Assembly: GCA_028285525.1 (NCBI GenBank)
Contig: JANQOZ010000049.1
Span: 1 to 64,000, forward strand
Length of the DNA stretch: 64,000 bases
Reading direction: 5' to 3'
Origin: Lysobacterales bacterium
GTDB lineage: Bacteria > Pseudomonadota > Gammaproteobacteria > Xanthomonadales > SZUA-38
Below are positions 18,352 through 26,644 of this stretch, one piece after another. The stretch's first letter is position 1. Each line of letters opens with the position of its first letter. The notes under the pieces are model-generated. The model was not told the DNA's origin, did no database searches, and saw nothing but the letters and a program-made list of their open reading frames with translations. The translations under genes were made by a program, and so were the position numbers.

Positions 18352-19341
18352 ATGCCTGCAGATGACATTGTTACGATCGCCGCGATCCAAGCCGCGGCAG
18401 AACGTCTTGCCGGCTTCGCCATCAGAACACCCTTGCTCGTAAATGAGGTGGTGAACGCAGAGACCGGGAGGAAGGTCTATATCAAGCCCGAAACGCTGCA
18501 GGTTGGGGGTAGCTTTAAGTTCCGTGGCGCATTCAACCGAATCAGCCAGCTTTCGCTAGACGAGCGTAAGGCTGGCGTGATTGCCTGGTCGTCCGGCAAT
18601 CACGCGCAGGGCGTCGCCGCGGCCGCCAAGCTTGCGGGCACATACGCCACCATCGTGATGCCTGAAGACGCGCCCGAAATTAAGGTCTCGAAGACCCGTC
18701 ACTACGGCGCCGAAATCGTTTTCTATGATCGCTACAGCGAGAGTCGGGAAAAGATTGCCTACGCGCTGGCTGAAAAGCGCGGCGGCACCATTGTCCCGTC
18801 CTTCGACGATCAGCACATCATTGCCGGCCAGGGGACAGTTGGACTGGAGATTGGCGAGGATGTGTCAGCACGCGAGGCTGAGCTCGATGCGCTGCTCGTT
18901 TGCTGCGGTGGTGGCGGTCTCATCGCCGGGTGCGCTACGGCGATTAAAGCGCTAAGCCCAGGCACTGAGGTTTTTGCGGTTGAGCCGGAGAATTACGACG
19001 ACCATGCCCGATCGCTGCTGTCCGGCGAGCGCGAGCGGGCGGACACTTCGGAAAAGTCGATTTGCGACGCGTTGCTCTCACCACAGCCGGGAGAGCTGAC
19101 GTTTACGGTCAACAAAGAACTGCTGGCCGGTGGACTGGTGGTCTCGGAGATTGAGGTGAAACAAGCGATGGCCTTTGCCTTTCGCGAACTGAAGCTGGTT
19201 GTTGAGCCGGGTGGCGCCGTGGCGCTCGCCGCTCTGCTGTCCAGCAAGCTGCCGGAAACCTATCGAACGGTTGGTATCGTTTTGAGCGGGGGCAACGTCG
19301 ATCCTGCACTGTTTGCCCGCATACTCTCGGAAGTCGACTGA
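18352..19341 (+). CDS. PLP-dependent threonine/serine dehydratase-like enzyme
   Basis: 329 residues, fold-type II PLP enzyme without a C-terminal regulatory ACT domain, so of the catabolic/serine-racemase size class. The PLP lysine lies in G-S-F-K-F-R-G-A. S-S-G-N-H-A-Q-G-V-A-A-A is the carboxylate-binding loop, C-G-G-G-G-L-I-A-G the phosphate-binding glycine loop, and L-S-G-G-N-V-D the C-terminal cap. The reaction is expected to be deamination of Thr, Ser or a hydroxy-amino acid to a 2-oxo acid. Serine racemase, threo-3-hydroxyaspartate ammonia-lyase and EutB-like enzymes are close and cannot be excluded. The gene starts 2 bp after the hydrolase stop, so it is co-transcribed. Confidence 0.9.
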   Translation: MPADDIVTIAAIQAAAERLAGFAIRTPLLVNEVVNAETGRKVYIKPETLQVGGSFKFRGAFNRISQLSLDERKAGVIAWSSGNHAQGVAAAAKLAGTYATIVMPEDAPEIKVSKTRHYGAEIVFYDRYSESREKIAYALAEKRGGTIVPSFDDQHIIAGQGTVGLEIGEDVSAREAELDALLVCCGGGGLIAGCATAIKALSPGTEVFAVEPENYDDHARSLLSGERERADTSEKSICDALLSPQPGELTFTVNKELLAGGLVVSEIEVKQAMAFAFRELKLVVEPGGAVALAALLSSKLPETYRTVGIVLSGGNVDPALFARILSEVD

Positions 19342-19410
19342 ACCGCTGAATGGTGCCGATCACCTCCTTAGCAGCCGGCGTGAGCCTGCGCATGCTGATT
19401 GCGAATTGCC

Positions 19411-19434
19411 GGGCTGGCTCCCGGGAGCCAGCCC
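19411..19434. terminator. 24-bp palindrome between convergent genes
   Basis: GGGCTGGCTCCC (19411-19422) is followed directly by its exact reverse complement (19423-19434). It lies between the convergent stops of the dehydratase gene (19341) and the 558-residue gene (19450). A GC-rich hairpin in this place suggests a bidirectional transcription stop, although no long T-run follows. Confidence 0.5.
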
Positions 19435-19449
19435 CGCAGCTCAATAGCG

Positions 19450-21123
19450 CTAGCGACGATTGAATTTGGCCAGCGCACCGCTCGTAGACTTGCACTGGGC
19501 CTGCAGCGTTTTCGTAAACTCCGCGACAGCCCGCTCATACGGCTTGGCAAAAAGCTCCTTGGGCTCCGGAAGCGCCCTGATTCGGCGAGAAGCCCCTCGC
19601 CTCACCGTCTCTGCGCGCTTGAGCGTTGCATCCACAAGGTGCCCCAGCACAAGCGTCTCAAAGTGATCCGCGTAGACCTCTAGATCCTCGAATCGCTCTG
19701 CGAAATCCAGCAGCTCCCGCCGCCGATAAATGCCCAGTTCAAGGGGAATCTGCCAGATCATTTCGGTGACCCAGCAGGGGCCGTAGAACAGTTTCAAATG
19801 ATTCCGCAGAACCTCTCCAAGCTCCAGCTTCGAAGCGTTTACGTGGTAATCCTGAAAGCCGACGTGCTGAAAATGACTCACGACAACGGACAGATAAAAA
19901 CACTGAGTCGAAAAACCAGGCGGATTCAGCCAGACCGCCAGGTTGATGAAGTAGCGGCTGATTTTTTTCCAGTCGTTGTTGTCGGCAGCCCTGATGTTGT
20001 TGATGTTGACGTCCATCCAGTGGTGCCACGTTGAGTCGGTTGCAACTCGCCCGACGCCCGCCGTGTGTCCATCGTAAACCGCAATCATCGGGTTGTTGTT
20101 TCGACCAGGTTGCTCTCCCTTTGCGAAACGCCAGTTGTCGCTGTCCAGGTTGCTGCCGTAGGCGATGATTTCCGGCTGCGGTTTCACCCCGCCACCCGTT
20201 GCGTCGGGATATTCCGGCTCGCTGTTGAACTGCTTACTTGCTCCGAGGTCCGGCGACGGCACGCAAAGCCCCTCGTGTGCGTGGTCAGGCATCACGTCGA
20301 TTGGCCCCAGCGTGGGGTGGCAAAGCACCGGGTGCGGCCGTTTCTTCAGTCGAAAGGGAAACGGCCAGTACAAAGAGCGCCAGGTCGTCCACCGAATCGG
20401 TTGTACCGTCAGGTCTCCCTGGTGCGGTGAGTTAGAAAGCGCCAGCGGACCACCCGCCACGTAATCACTGACCGGCGGCGGCGGCCTCAGCGTGTCAATC
20501 CGGTCGCCCGTGTCGGGGTCGTTGATATTGCCGATGGGCGGCACCCCATCCGCATTGGTCCAGCGACGCATCGTGCCCAGGCGCGGGATTTTGCGGCACA
20601 TCGATGCGCCCAGAAAATGATGATCGCCGGTGCCAAAAAGACCGCCCTTTTTGGTGCTCATCCAGTCATCGAGTTTTTCCAGTTCAGCATTGGTCGTTGG
20701 CAGCGCAAAGGCCATGTCAATCTCTGCATCGCTGTCGCTGCCGGAATTGCTGGGCTTGAAGCCAAAACACCAGATCTGTTCGTACCTGTCGATCACGTCA
20801 TCGCCATCATGGACGGAGTTGAATCGAAAGCCTCGGTACTTTGGCTGGGTCGCGCTCGGGCTGGAGAGTCTCGAAAACGGCTCATCGCTGCGCAAGGCGA
20901 TATCGACCCGAAACCTCATGCAGCCAACCTGGGTATCACGGAGCAGTTCAATCACACTCGCGATGCCGAAACTGTTTACTGGACTCACGGAAATTTCGGT
21001 GTCGACAACAATCAAAATATCGACGTAGGTCTTCAGGCGCCAAGGCCTCAGCCAATCGATGATGGCCGTCTGGTACTCCGGGTGGATGGTCAAATCCTTC
21101 AGGAACTCTTTGGGTGACAGCAT
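19450..21123 (-). CDS. 558-residue protein of unknown function in the KAP operon
   Basis: The start is set at ATG 21123 (MLSPKEFLKDLTIHPEYQTA) because GGAGGAGG lies 5 nt upstream; the frame is open 23 codons further. Residues 1-150 have alternating strands and helices (VDILIVVDTEISVSPVN). A block G-G-L-F-G-T-G-D-H-H-F-L-G-A-S-M-C and IPRLGTMRRW, and later T-D-S-T-W-H-H-W-M-D-V-N-I-N, recall glutamine-amidotransferase-like (ThuA-type) proteins with conserved G-D-H and S-T-W-H-H motifs. I know these motifs only from uncharacterised proteins. The C-terminal 110 residues are helical. Located 143 bp downstream of the KAP NTPase gene on the same strand, so it is likely an operon partner. Confidence 0.6.
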   Translation of the reverse strand: MLSPKEFLKDLTIHPEYQTAIIDWLRPWRLKTYVDILIVVDTEISVSPVNSFGIASVIELLRDTQVGCMRFRVDIALRSDEPFSRLSSPSATQPKYRGFRFNSVHDGDDVIDRYEQIWCFGFKPSNSGSDSDAEIDMAFALPTTNAELEKLDDWMSTKKGGLFGTGDHHFLGASMCRKIPRLGTMRRWTNADGVPPIGNINDPDTGDRIDTLRPPPPVSDYVAGGPLALSNSPHQGDLTVQPIRWTTWRSLYWPFPFRLKKRPHPVLCHPTLGPIDVMPDHAHEGLCVPSPDLGASKQFNSEPEYPDATGGGVKPQPEIIAYGSNLDSDNWRFAKGEQPGRNNNPMIAVYDGHTAGVGRVATDSTWHHWMDVNINNIRAADNNDWKKISRYFINLAVWLNPPGFSTQCFYLSVVVSHFQHVGFQDYHVNASKLELGEVLRNHLKLFYGPCWVTEMIWQIPLELGIYRRRELLDFAERFEDLEVYADHFETLVLGHLVDATLKRAETVRRGASRRIRALPEPKELFAKPYERAVAEFTKTLQAQCKSTSGALAKFNRR

Positions 21124-21266
21124 AGGGCCTCCTCCTCCACTGCTTTGTGTCGTCTCAAAAAAAGGAACGCCAGCAATCGCCCGTTCCCTCATGGCGACTT
21201 CGGATGACTTAAAGAATTGTGATGGGCCGGGTAACGGGCACAGCGCTCACCGGCGAGGATGGTGAC

Positions 21267-24200
21267 TCAGTCGTCCGCACCGGTGCCGGCCCCGGGGTTG
21301 CCGCCGTTGACCTCACTCGGTGCACGCGAGTTTGACCCTCGATAGTAGCCCCGTTGCAGCGTTGCCTCCCTTTCTGCATCGGTTTCACCCACAAACGAGA
21401 ACGAGGTCAACAGCCTCAGATTTGCCTCCTCCAAATGGCCTAAGGTCATACGCTCGGGAATGAAATCCGGTCGCCGCAAAACCTCTGCTACCCGGTACCA
21501 GTCCGGCGGATACGGAGCTGCGTCGGCACCCAAAAGGGCCTGTTCAGCCAGAAATTCAACGAGCAGCCTGTGGCCAAGGCCTTTTTTGGCGCGGTAGGCC
21601 GTTTCCATATCGGCCAGCAGCTTGCGCAACACTTCCGGATAGCGCGCGCAGAGCGCCAGGATGGCCAGCATGGACTGTTTCACGTCGGAACTCGGTCCAG
21701 CTTCCAGCCCCTGGCGGTACCAAATGATCTTCAACAGCTTGAATACGTTAACCAGCCGCTTCATGGTCCGAGGGCTGACCGACAACGCGCTGCAGGCGTC
21801 GGTGATCGCCTTGAATTCGTCGGGTTGAAACTGGATAACTTCGCTCGGCAGTTCCGCCGAGTCGCCCTGCGTGGCATGGGTAGACGCCGACAGCCGGGCG
21901 GTCTCGACCTGCTCCTCTGCGGTTTCGGGTTTGTCCTGTTCGCCGTCGTCTTGCCCCTCGCCGCTGTCCACGGGCTCTTCGACCTCCGTGCCCTCTTCGA
22001 TTTCCATCTGCGAGCGCAGGAAGGACCGGATGGCCGGAGTGGAAACACTTCGCACGCGGTACGGGATCTGGATGATTTTTTCGATGTAGTCGAGTCCGGA
22101 CGGCTCGCCGCTTCGAACCAGCACGCCCTGGTAGATCGACTCAAGCGCCCGCGTGACGTAGCGAACGTCCATGGCAATCACGACGACAAACAGTCGGGTC
22201 TTCACCAGCAGCTGAGCGGCCTCGAGAACTTCGACCACCTTATCGGGTGGACACCGGTCGAGGTCATCAATAAGCAAAACCACTCGCGGCTCGCCCCGCG
22301 GGAATAGTTGATCCAGCTTTTTGCGGTCTACGATCCCGTCGGAATGCGCCGGGACGAGCGTATCGCTCAACTCCTGGATGTCGCTCTGAACCTGGTCCAG
22401 CATGCCGAGTTCCTGATGATAAAGACCCTCCTCAATTCGGGTCTTCAGAAAATCGTTCAAACTGCGGCTGTGTCCGGTCACACCGAGGCGGGCCCGGATC
22501 CGCTCAACCCTCGCTTCGCTATCCTCGATTCTGGCGTTGAGCTCAGCAACGCTGGCCGCGGTGCTGTTTTCTTCAGCGACCTGCAAACGCTCTTCCATAC
22601 GCGCTTCGCGCAGCTTTTGAAAATCTTCCTGCGCAGCAGCGAGCCGCTGTTCGTAGGCAGCACGACGGTTTTCGATCCAGCTCCACGCGCGCACGAGGGG
22701 AGCCGTAACGGCGAGAATGCCACCCGTCAGCGTCGCCCAAAGTTCAGCAACGGGCGTTAGCACCGCAACTGATATTCCGCCACCCAGGGCAACGATCATA
22801 AAAGCCACAATCGGCCAGGAAATATCTTTAAACCCAAGGCCAATTTTCTGAAGAAACGACATCCGCTGAACCACCTGTGCGAAGGTAGGAGCGTCAATCT
22901 TGTCGAGCCCCCCCTTCGTTTGTTCAACGAGTTCGTCCCAAACGGGCGCCAGGGCAACACGCCGACTTTCTCTAGCCAGCTCCTCATCGACTTCAACTTC
23001 GAGCTTACGCTGTTCGTTTAGCTTCCTGCTGCGCAGGTCGCGTAGCTCCCCTTCCTTTTTCAAAAGGTGCTTCTTTTCGACCTCGCGCAAACGTTCCAAC
23101 TCAGCCCACAGGCGGCTGGGAGAGCCGTCTCGCGCAAACGCCGCCGTCGTTTCAAGCGCCTTTTTTCCGTTCGTGTCTTTGAGCAGTCGTTTCCGCTGTT
23201 TGTCGGTAAGGCCCTGCATCAATCGCCAGACCGGTGACGACTCACAAGGGTCAATAGGTAGGGACTTAAGGAGTTCATGCTCGAGGGAGAGCTGTCGATC
23301 CAGCTCCACGAGCGTCGTCTGCATCAGACTGGCCCAGAGATTATTCTTTGCGTACGTCCAGGCGTCGAACCGGACAAGGTAGGGATGGCCGACAAACGGA
23401 TACGCAGAGCGCGCTTCGGAATTGACGCCCACGGCCTGGCACCGCAGTTCCTGCAGCCGATCTTCGATCAGGTGTAAAACAAAAGACTTTCCTGTGCCCC
23501 AGCCGCCGAAGACTCCGACGACGAGCGGCGGATGCATTTTCTTGAGCGCTATGGCGTCAGCAATCGCCTGCACCTCGTCAACAATTTTGAGTCGATCAGG
23601 CCCCGCTGGCATATCGTTCAGGAGCGCCTGGCTGACGCGCGGAGGCTCTTCCTCCGGCAATTTCAAATCATGAACCCGTGAGCCCGAGAATTGCTGCCGC
23701 ACTCCTTCCGGGAGACCCGAGAAAACTATGCCAACCTGATCAGGCGGCGCGCTGATCTGTTTAAGCACTTCATCCGTGAGGCCGAGCGAATCAGCCTGCG
23801 CTTTGGCGTCGACTCCGTGCCATTCGACAAAAAGCACCAAGCGCTGGCCGGCTGGCAGCTTCTTGTTGCTCCATTGATCAAGCAACGCTGGGAGACTGGA
23901 AGACGTCGGGGAGACATTGCTCGCCGAGCTCGTCTCAACCGCGGAACCGTCTACCACGTGACGCCACGAACGCTGGGACGTACCGGGCCGAAAATTCACG
24001 CCGAGCTCCGGAAGAAAATCGCCAACCGTGGCAAACCTGCCTGCGGCGATTTCCTTGAGGTCCGACGACAAATCATTCTCGAAGTCCGACCAGCTTGCAC
24101 CCGGCCTCATCCGATAATGGGCCGTCAAGCAGGTATTGTTACGCTGCCTGAAGCACAGCCGGACCAGCTCCTCGAGTCTTCGTGCGCCCTCGGTCAATAC

Positions 24201-24680
24201 AAGAAACCCGCTCTCCCCGGTTGGAAGATTTGAAACCGGAACAGAAGCGCTCTCAGTTTTGCCCTGGAGAATCTTCAGGAACCGCCCTAAATGCTGTCGT
24301 TTGCCGGCGTGTTCCGGCAGCAGCAACGAGTCGAAGTCCTCCGTGAGTTCTTGCTGGATCTGCGCTGCAAAGCTGCGCAGATAGTCGCCAAACTCCGGAT
24401 CGAGCCGGCACAAGGCGAGGATGACGAGCCGTCCGTGAAGCTTGTCAACGAGCACCGGATCAAACATGGCCCGCGCTTCCGCAAGCCAGTCTTCTGCCGA
24501 CTGTTGACGGGAGAATGGAGGAAACTCCACGCCTGCCATTTCCCGTGCGGTGTTCGACGCATATTCCGGGTGGCGCTCAAGGATCTTCTGGACAAGCTCC
24601 GCCGCAGTAATGGAATCTCGCGGCAGGTCTTTCAGAACGCGCCTCACGGTTGGTGAGTAGTTGATACTTTGCTGTTCCAC
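21267..24680 (-). CDS. KAP-family P-loop NTPase with N-terminal extension
   Basis: 1137 residues with a GTG start behind GGGAGGAATC. Residues 1-370 form a separate N-terminal region: a helical start (SPTVRRVLKDLPRDSITAAE, LVQKILERHPEY) and an alpha/beta part (P-A-G-Q-R-L-V-L-F-V-E-W-H-G). The KAP domain follows: Walker A G-V-F-G-G-W-G-T-G-K398-S-F, coiled-coil segments, two membrane helices inserted near 617-660, Walker B V-V-L-L-I-D-D-L-D-R-C near 800-806, and arginine-finger-type R-T-M-K-R-L-V-N-V-F-K. KAP NTPases are membrane-associated STAND-like ATPases found in conflict and phage-exclusion contexts (PifA, for example). A regulatory switch for the divergent effector operon is an inference. 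Confidence 0.85.
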   Translation of the reverse strand: MEQQSINYSPTVRRVLKDLPRDSITAAELVQKILERHPEYASNTAREMAGVEFPPFSRQQSAEDWLAEARAMFDPVLVDKLHGRLVILALCRLDPEFGDYLRSFAAQIQQELTEDFDSLLLPEHAGKRQHLGRFLKILQGKTESASVPVSNLPTGESGFLVLTEGARRLEELVRLCFRQRNNTCLTAHYRMRPGASWSDFENDLSSDLKEIAAGRFATVGDFLPELGVNFRPGTSQRSWRHVVDGSAVETSSASNVSPTSSSLPALLDQWSNKKLPAGQRLVLFVEWHGVDAKAQADSLGLTDEVLKQISAPPDQVGIVFSGLPEGVRQQFSGSRVHDLKLPEEEPPRVSQALLNDMPAGPDRLKIVDEVQAIADAIALKKMHPPLVVGVFGGWGTGKSFVLHLIEDRLQELRCQAVGVNSEARSAYPFVGHPYLVRFDAWTYAKNNLWASLMQTTLVELDRQLSLEHELLKSLPIDPCESSPVWRLMQGLTDKQRKRLLKDTNGKKALETTAAFARDGSPSRLWAELERLREVEKKHLLKKEGELRDLRSRKLNEQRKLEVEVDEELARESRRVALAPVWDELVEQTKGGLDKIDAPTFAQVVQRMSFLQKIGLGFKDISWPIVAFMIVALGGGISVAVLTPVAELWATLTGGILAVTAPLVRAWSWIENRRAAYEQRLAAAQEDFQKLREARMEERLQVAEENSTAASVAELNARIEDSEARVERIRARLGVTGHSRSLNDFLKTRIEEGLYHQELGMLDQVQSDIQELSDTLVPAHSDGIVDRKKLDQLFPRGEPRVVLLIDDLDRCPPDKVVEVLEAAQLLVKTRLFVVVIAMDVRYVTRALESIYQGVLVRSGEPSGLDYIEKIIQIPYRVRSVSTPAIRSFLRSQMEIEEGTEVEEPVDSGEGQDDGEQDKPETAEEQVETARLSASTHATQGDSAELPSEVIQFQPDEFKAITDACSALSVSPRTMKRLVNVFKLLKIIWYRQGLEAGPSSDVKQSMLAILALCARYPEVLRKLLADMETAYRAKKGLGHRLLVEFLAEQALLGADAAPYPPDWYRVAEVLRRPDFIPERMTLGHLEEANLRLLTSFSFVGETDAEREATLQRGYYRGSNSRAPSEVNGGNPGAGTGADD

Positions 24681-25070
24681 GATTCCTCCCGGTCGCTGTT
24701 GCCGGCCGGCCGAACGCGATCAACTCAAACGGCGGTTACAGTTGGGTGTCACAAATGGCGTAAAACTCTCACCGGAGTCGGCTGTGAGTGCAGCTGAGGC
24801 CACCCGAGAAAGAAACGCAGAAGAGCTCCCATGTGCACGCAACCTATTTGTCTGGGAGATTTGCCAGCGAAAAAACACTAGTCCAAGAAGAGACAGACCA
24901 ACCCTGAAACACCGCCGAGCACCGCCGCGATACCTATTGCTAAGGCGCCTGGCGGGCAAAGCCGCGTGTGCTAGAGTTTTGGTGGTAGCGGCCGATTTTT
25001 CGCCGGGTTTTTCTGAGGTAAGGGATGGCAATTTCCGTTGCCATAGTGGCGGGGATCACTGGAGAAACTT
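24681..25070. promoter_or_regulatory. Divergent control region between KAP and effector operons
   Basis: 390 bp with no supported gene. It must hold the promoters for both operons. The sequence next to the KAP start (24681-24690) is a strong ribosome binding site. A 7-bp inverted repeat lies near the other end. I could not identify convincing -35/-10 pairs by eye. Confidence 0.5.
25025..25044. promoter_or_regulatory. Inverted repeat before the five-gene operon
   Basis: ATGGCAA (25025-25031) and TTGCCAT (25038-25044) are exact inverted arms with a 6-nt spacer, 26 bp upstream of the first start codon and just before its ribosome binding site (GGAG at 25061). It could be an operator or a leader hairpin that controls translation of the operon. 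Confidence 0.35.
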
Positions 25071-26021
25071 ATGCCTGACTCAACCGCAATGACAAAGCTG
25101 CGAAGAATATTGCGCAGCAACGCCGACTCTTCTAAACGAGCTGTACAGCTCACCGAGATTGCAGACCAGCTCCCTGAAGCCGCGGTCGACGTCCTGGACG
25201 ACGCCTTGGCCACAGAAGATCCTCTGATGCAGGTCGCCATAATGGATGCCTACTTCGAGATGACCGGCCATGATTTTCACGCCGGGGATCTGGAAGACCT
25301 GATGGCGCTGGCCAGGACTATGGGAGATGCCGGGGAACAGCTATACATGGCCGCGCGGGTCGCGCTTGGGCGCATCACCGGCCGGGTGGCCGACACGCTC
25401 GATGAGTGGGGCGATGGCGATGTGGTCATCACAGCCACCGCAAGACGGCGTCGTCGCCGGAGACGACGCGGGCGGCCGCGGGTCATCAACGAAATCACGA
25501 TCATTATTCACGGCACGTGGGCCTCAGACGGCGACTGGTGGCAGCCCGGCGGCAACTTCTTTGAGTACGTCAAAACCGACCTTGGACGCAGCGACCTCTA
25601 CGGCGGAGCAGACCGTTTCAGGTGGAGCGGCAAAAACCGAGATTCCAAACGGCGGCAGGCTGCCGCTGAGCTTGACCGATGGCTGCGGTCTCACCCGGCT
25701 CGGGAAGTGAACGTGTTCGGCCATAGTCATGGCGCAAACGTTGCCATGTTGGCCACCCACAAGGGCATCAAAATGGATCGATTGATCATGATGAGTCCGC
25801 CGGTAAGGAGCGACTATTTTGCCAACTGGTCAAACGTCAATGCCGCTTACAACATCCAGGCCAAATGGGATCCGGTGGTGGCCATCGCGCGCGGCGGACA
25901 GTGGTTCGAGCTGCCGCAAGTCAAAGAAAAGAAGCTCAGGGTGAGCGGTCATTCTGAGTCTCATGAGCCGGACGTATGGCGATCAGAGCGTCTTCCTGCT
26001 TTCGTCGACATGCCCTGGTGA
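25071..26021 (+). CDS. Alpha/beta hydrolase with HEAT-like N-terminus and Arg9 linker
   Basis: 316 residues from ATG 25071 with GGAG 7 nt upstream. Residues 1-115 are helical, HEAT-like (DVLDDALATEDPLMQVAIMD). A run of nine arginines (residues 125-133) then leads into an alpha/beta hydrolase: strand I-T-I-I-I-H-G-T-W, nucleophile elbow G-H-S219-H-G, I-M-M-S-P-P strand, and a late Asp (K-W-D-P-V) and His (VSGHSESHEPD). Family members are esterases or lipases. It has no signal peptide, so it acts inside the cell. Its stop overlaps the GTG of the next gene (GTGA). The poly-Arg linker could bind nucleic acid or anionic lipid (inference). Confidence 0.8.
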   Translation: MPDSTAMTKLRRILRSNADSSKRAVQLTEIADQLPEAAVDVLDDALATEDPLMQVAIMDAYFEMTGHDFHAGDLEDLMALARTMGDAGEQLYMAARVALGRITGRVADTLDEWGDGDVVITATARRRRRRRRRGRPRVINEITIIIHGTWASDGDWWQPGGNFFEYVKTDLGRSDLYGGADRFRWSGKNRDSKRRQAAAELDRWLRSHPAREVNVFGHSHGANVAMLATHKGIKMDRLIMMSPPVRSDYFANWSNVNAAYNIQAKWDPVVAIARGGQWFELPQVKEKKLRVSGHSESHEPDVWRSERLPAFVDMPW

Positions 26022-26506
26022 GAGAACCTGAGCGGCGACAACTGATTGACGCGCTCGAAAGCGACGACGTTCATCAACAGGCCGCCGCCGCCGTTCGTCT
26101 CGGCCAATTGCGTGTGACGGAAGCCTTGGACATGCTGCAGCCGCTTTGCAACAGCCGGGAACCGGCCGTTGCGCTGGCCGCCATGTTTGCCTGCTGGGAG
26201 ATGGGCGAAGATCGAATCGACGCTGAACGCCTCGCCACCGCGCTGGCCGCCAGATCGGAAACGACGCAGCAGTTCGCCGCCCACTTTGTCACCGCCGTGG
26301 GTGCACGGCTGGTGGCGCGCCTGACGCCAATGCTGGAGGGAGCGGGCGACCGTGCGTCGGCCATACTTTGCGCGCTTGACGACATACATACCCGCGAGGC
26401 GCGGCAGGCTGTCGTTCAGGCGCAGCTCCGGGAGCCGGAGCTCGACCTGCAACGACAGGAAATTCTGAAAGATTGGGGCGAGGACGAAACCGGGAGCATC
26501 GCGTAG
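26018..26506 (+). CDS. HEAT-repeat-like protein
   Basis: 162 residues from GTG 26018, chosen because GTGA overlaps the previous stop by 4 bp; an ATG at 25976 would give a 46-bp overlap. The protein is nearly all helix, with HEAT-like repeats (QQAAAAVRLGQLRVTEALDM, REPAVALAAMFACWEMGEDR). Such repeats form protein-binding solenoids. It resembles the helical N-terminus of the upstream hydrolase and may act as its partner or inhibitor; this is inference. A coding-like stretch in the same frame follows the stop. Confidence 0.7.
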   Translation: MREPERRQLIDALESDDVHQQAAAAVRLGQLRVTEALDMLQPLCNSREPAVALAAMFACWEMGEDRIDAERLATALAARSETTQQFAAHFVTAVGARLVARLTPMLEGAGDRASAILCALDDIHTREARQAVVQAQLREPELDLQRQEILKDWGEDETGSIA

Positions 26507-26509
26507 ACG

Positions 26510-26620
26510 TGAACATCCGCCCAGGCCTTCTTTGAGCGAGCCGACTTTCGGAAACTGCTAAAACTGCCCGACTACTACGGGGCGAAGATCGACGGATTGC
26601 GCATGGGTCGCAGTCTTTGA
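26510..26620 (+). pseudogene. Coding-like remnant in frame after the HEAT gene
   Basis: In the same frame as the HEAT gene, after TAG (26504) and TGA (26510), an open stretch of 35 codons reads ...AFFERADFRKLLKLPDYYGA... and ends at TGA 26618-26620. It looks protein-like but has no ATG, GTG or TTG start at its beginning. It may be the former C-terminus of the HEAT protein, cut off by stop mutations. Confidence 0.35.
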
Positions 26621-26644
26621 GGACCATTGACCGGAGTAAACCTC

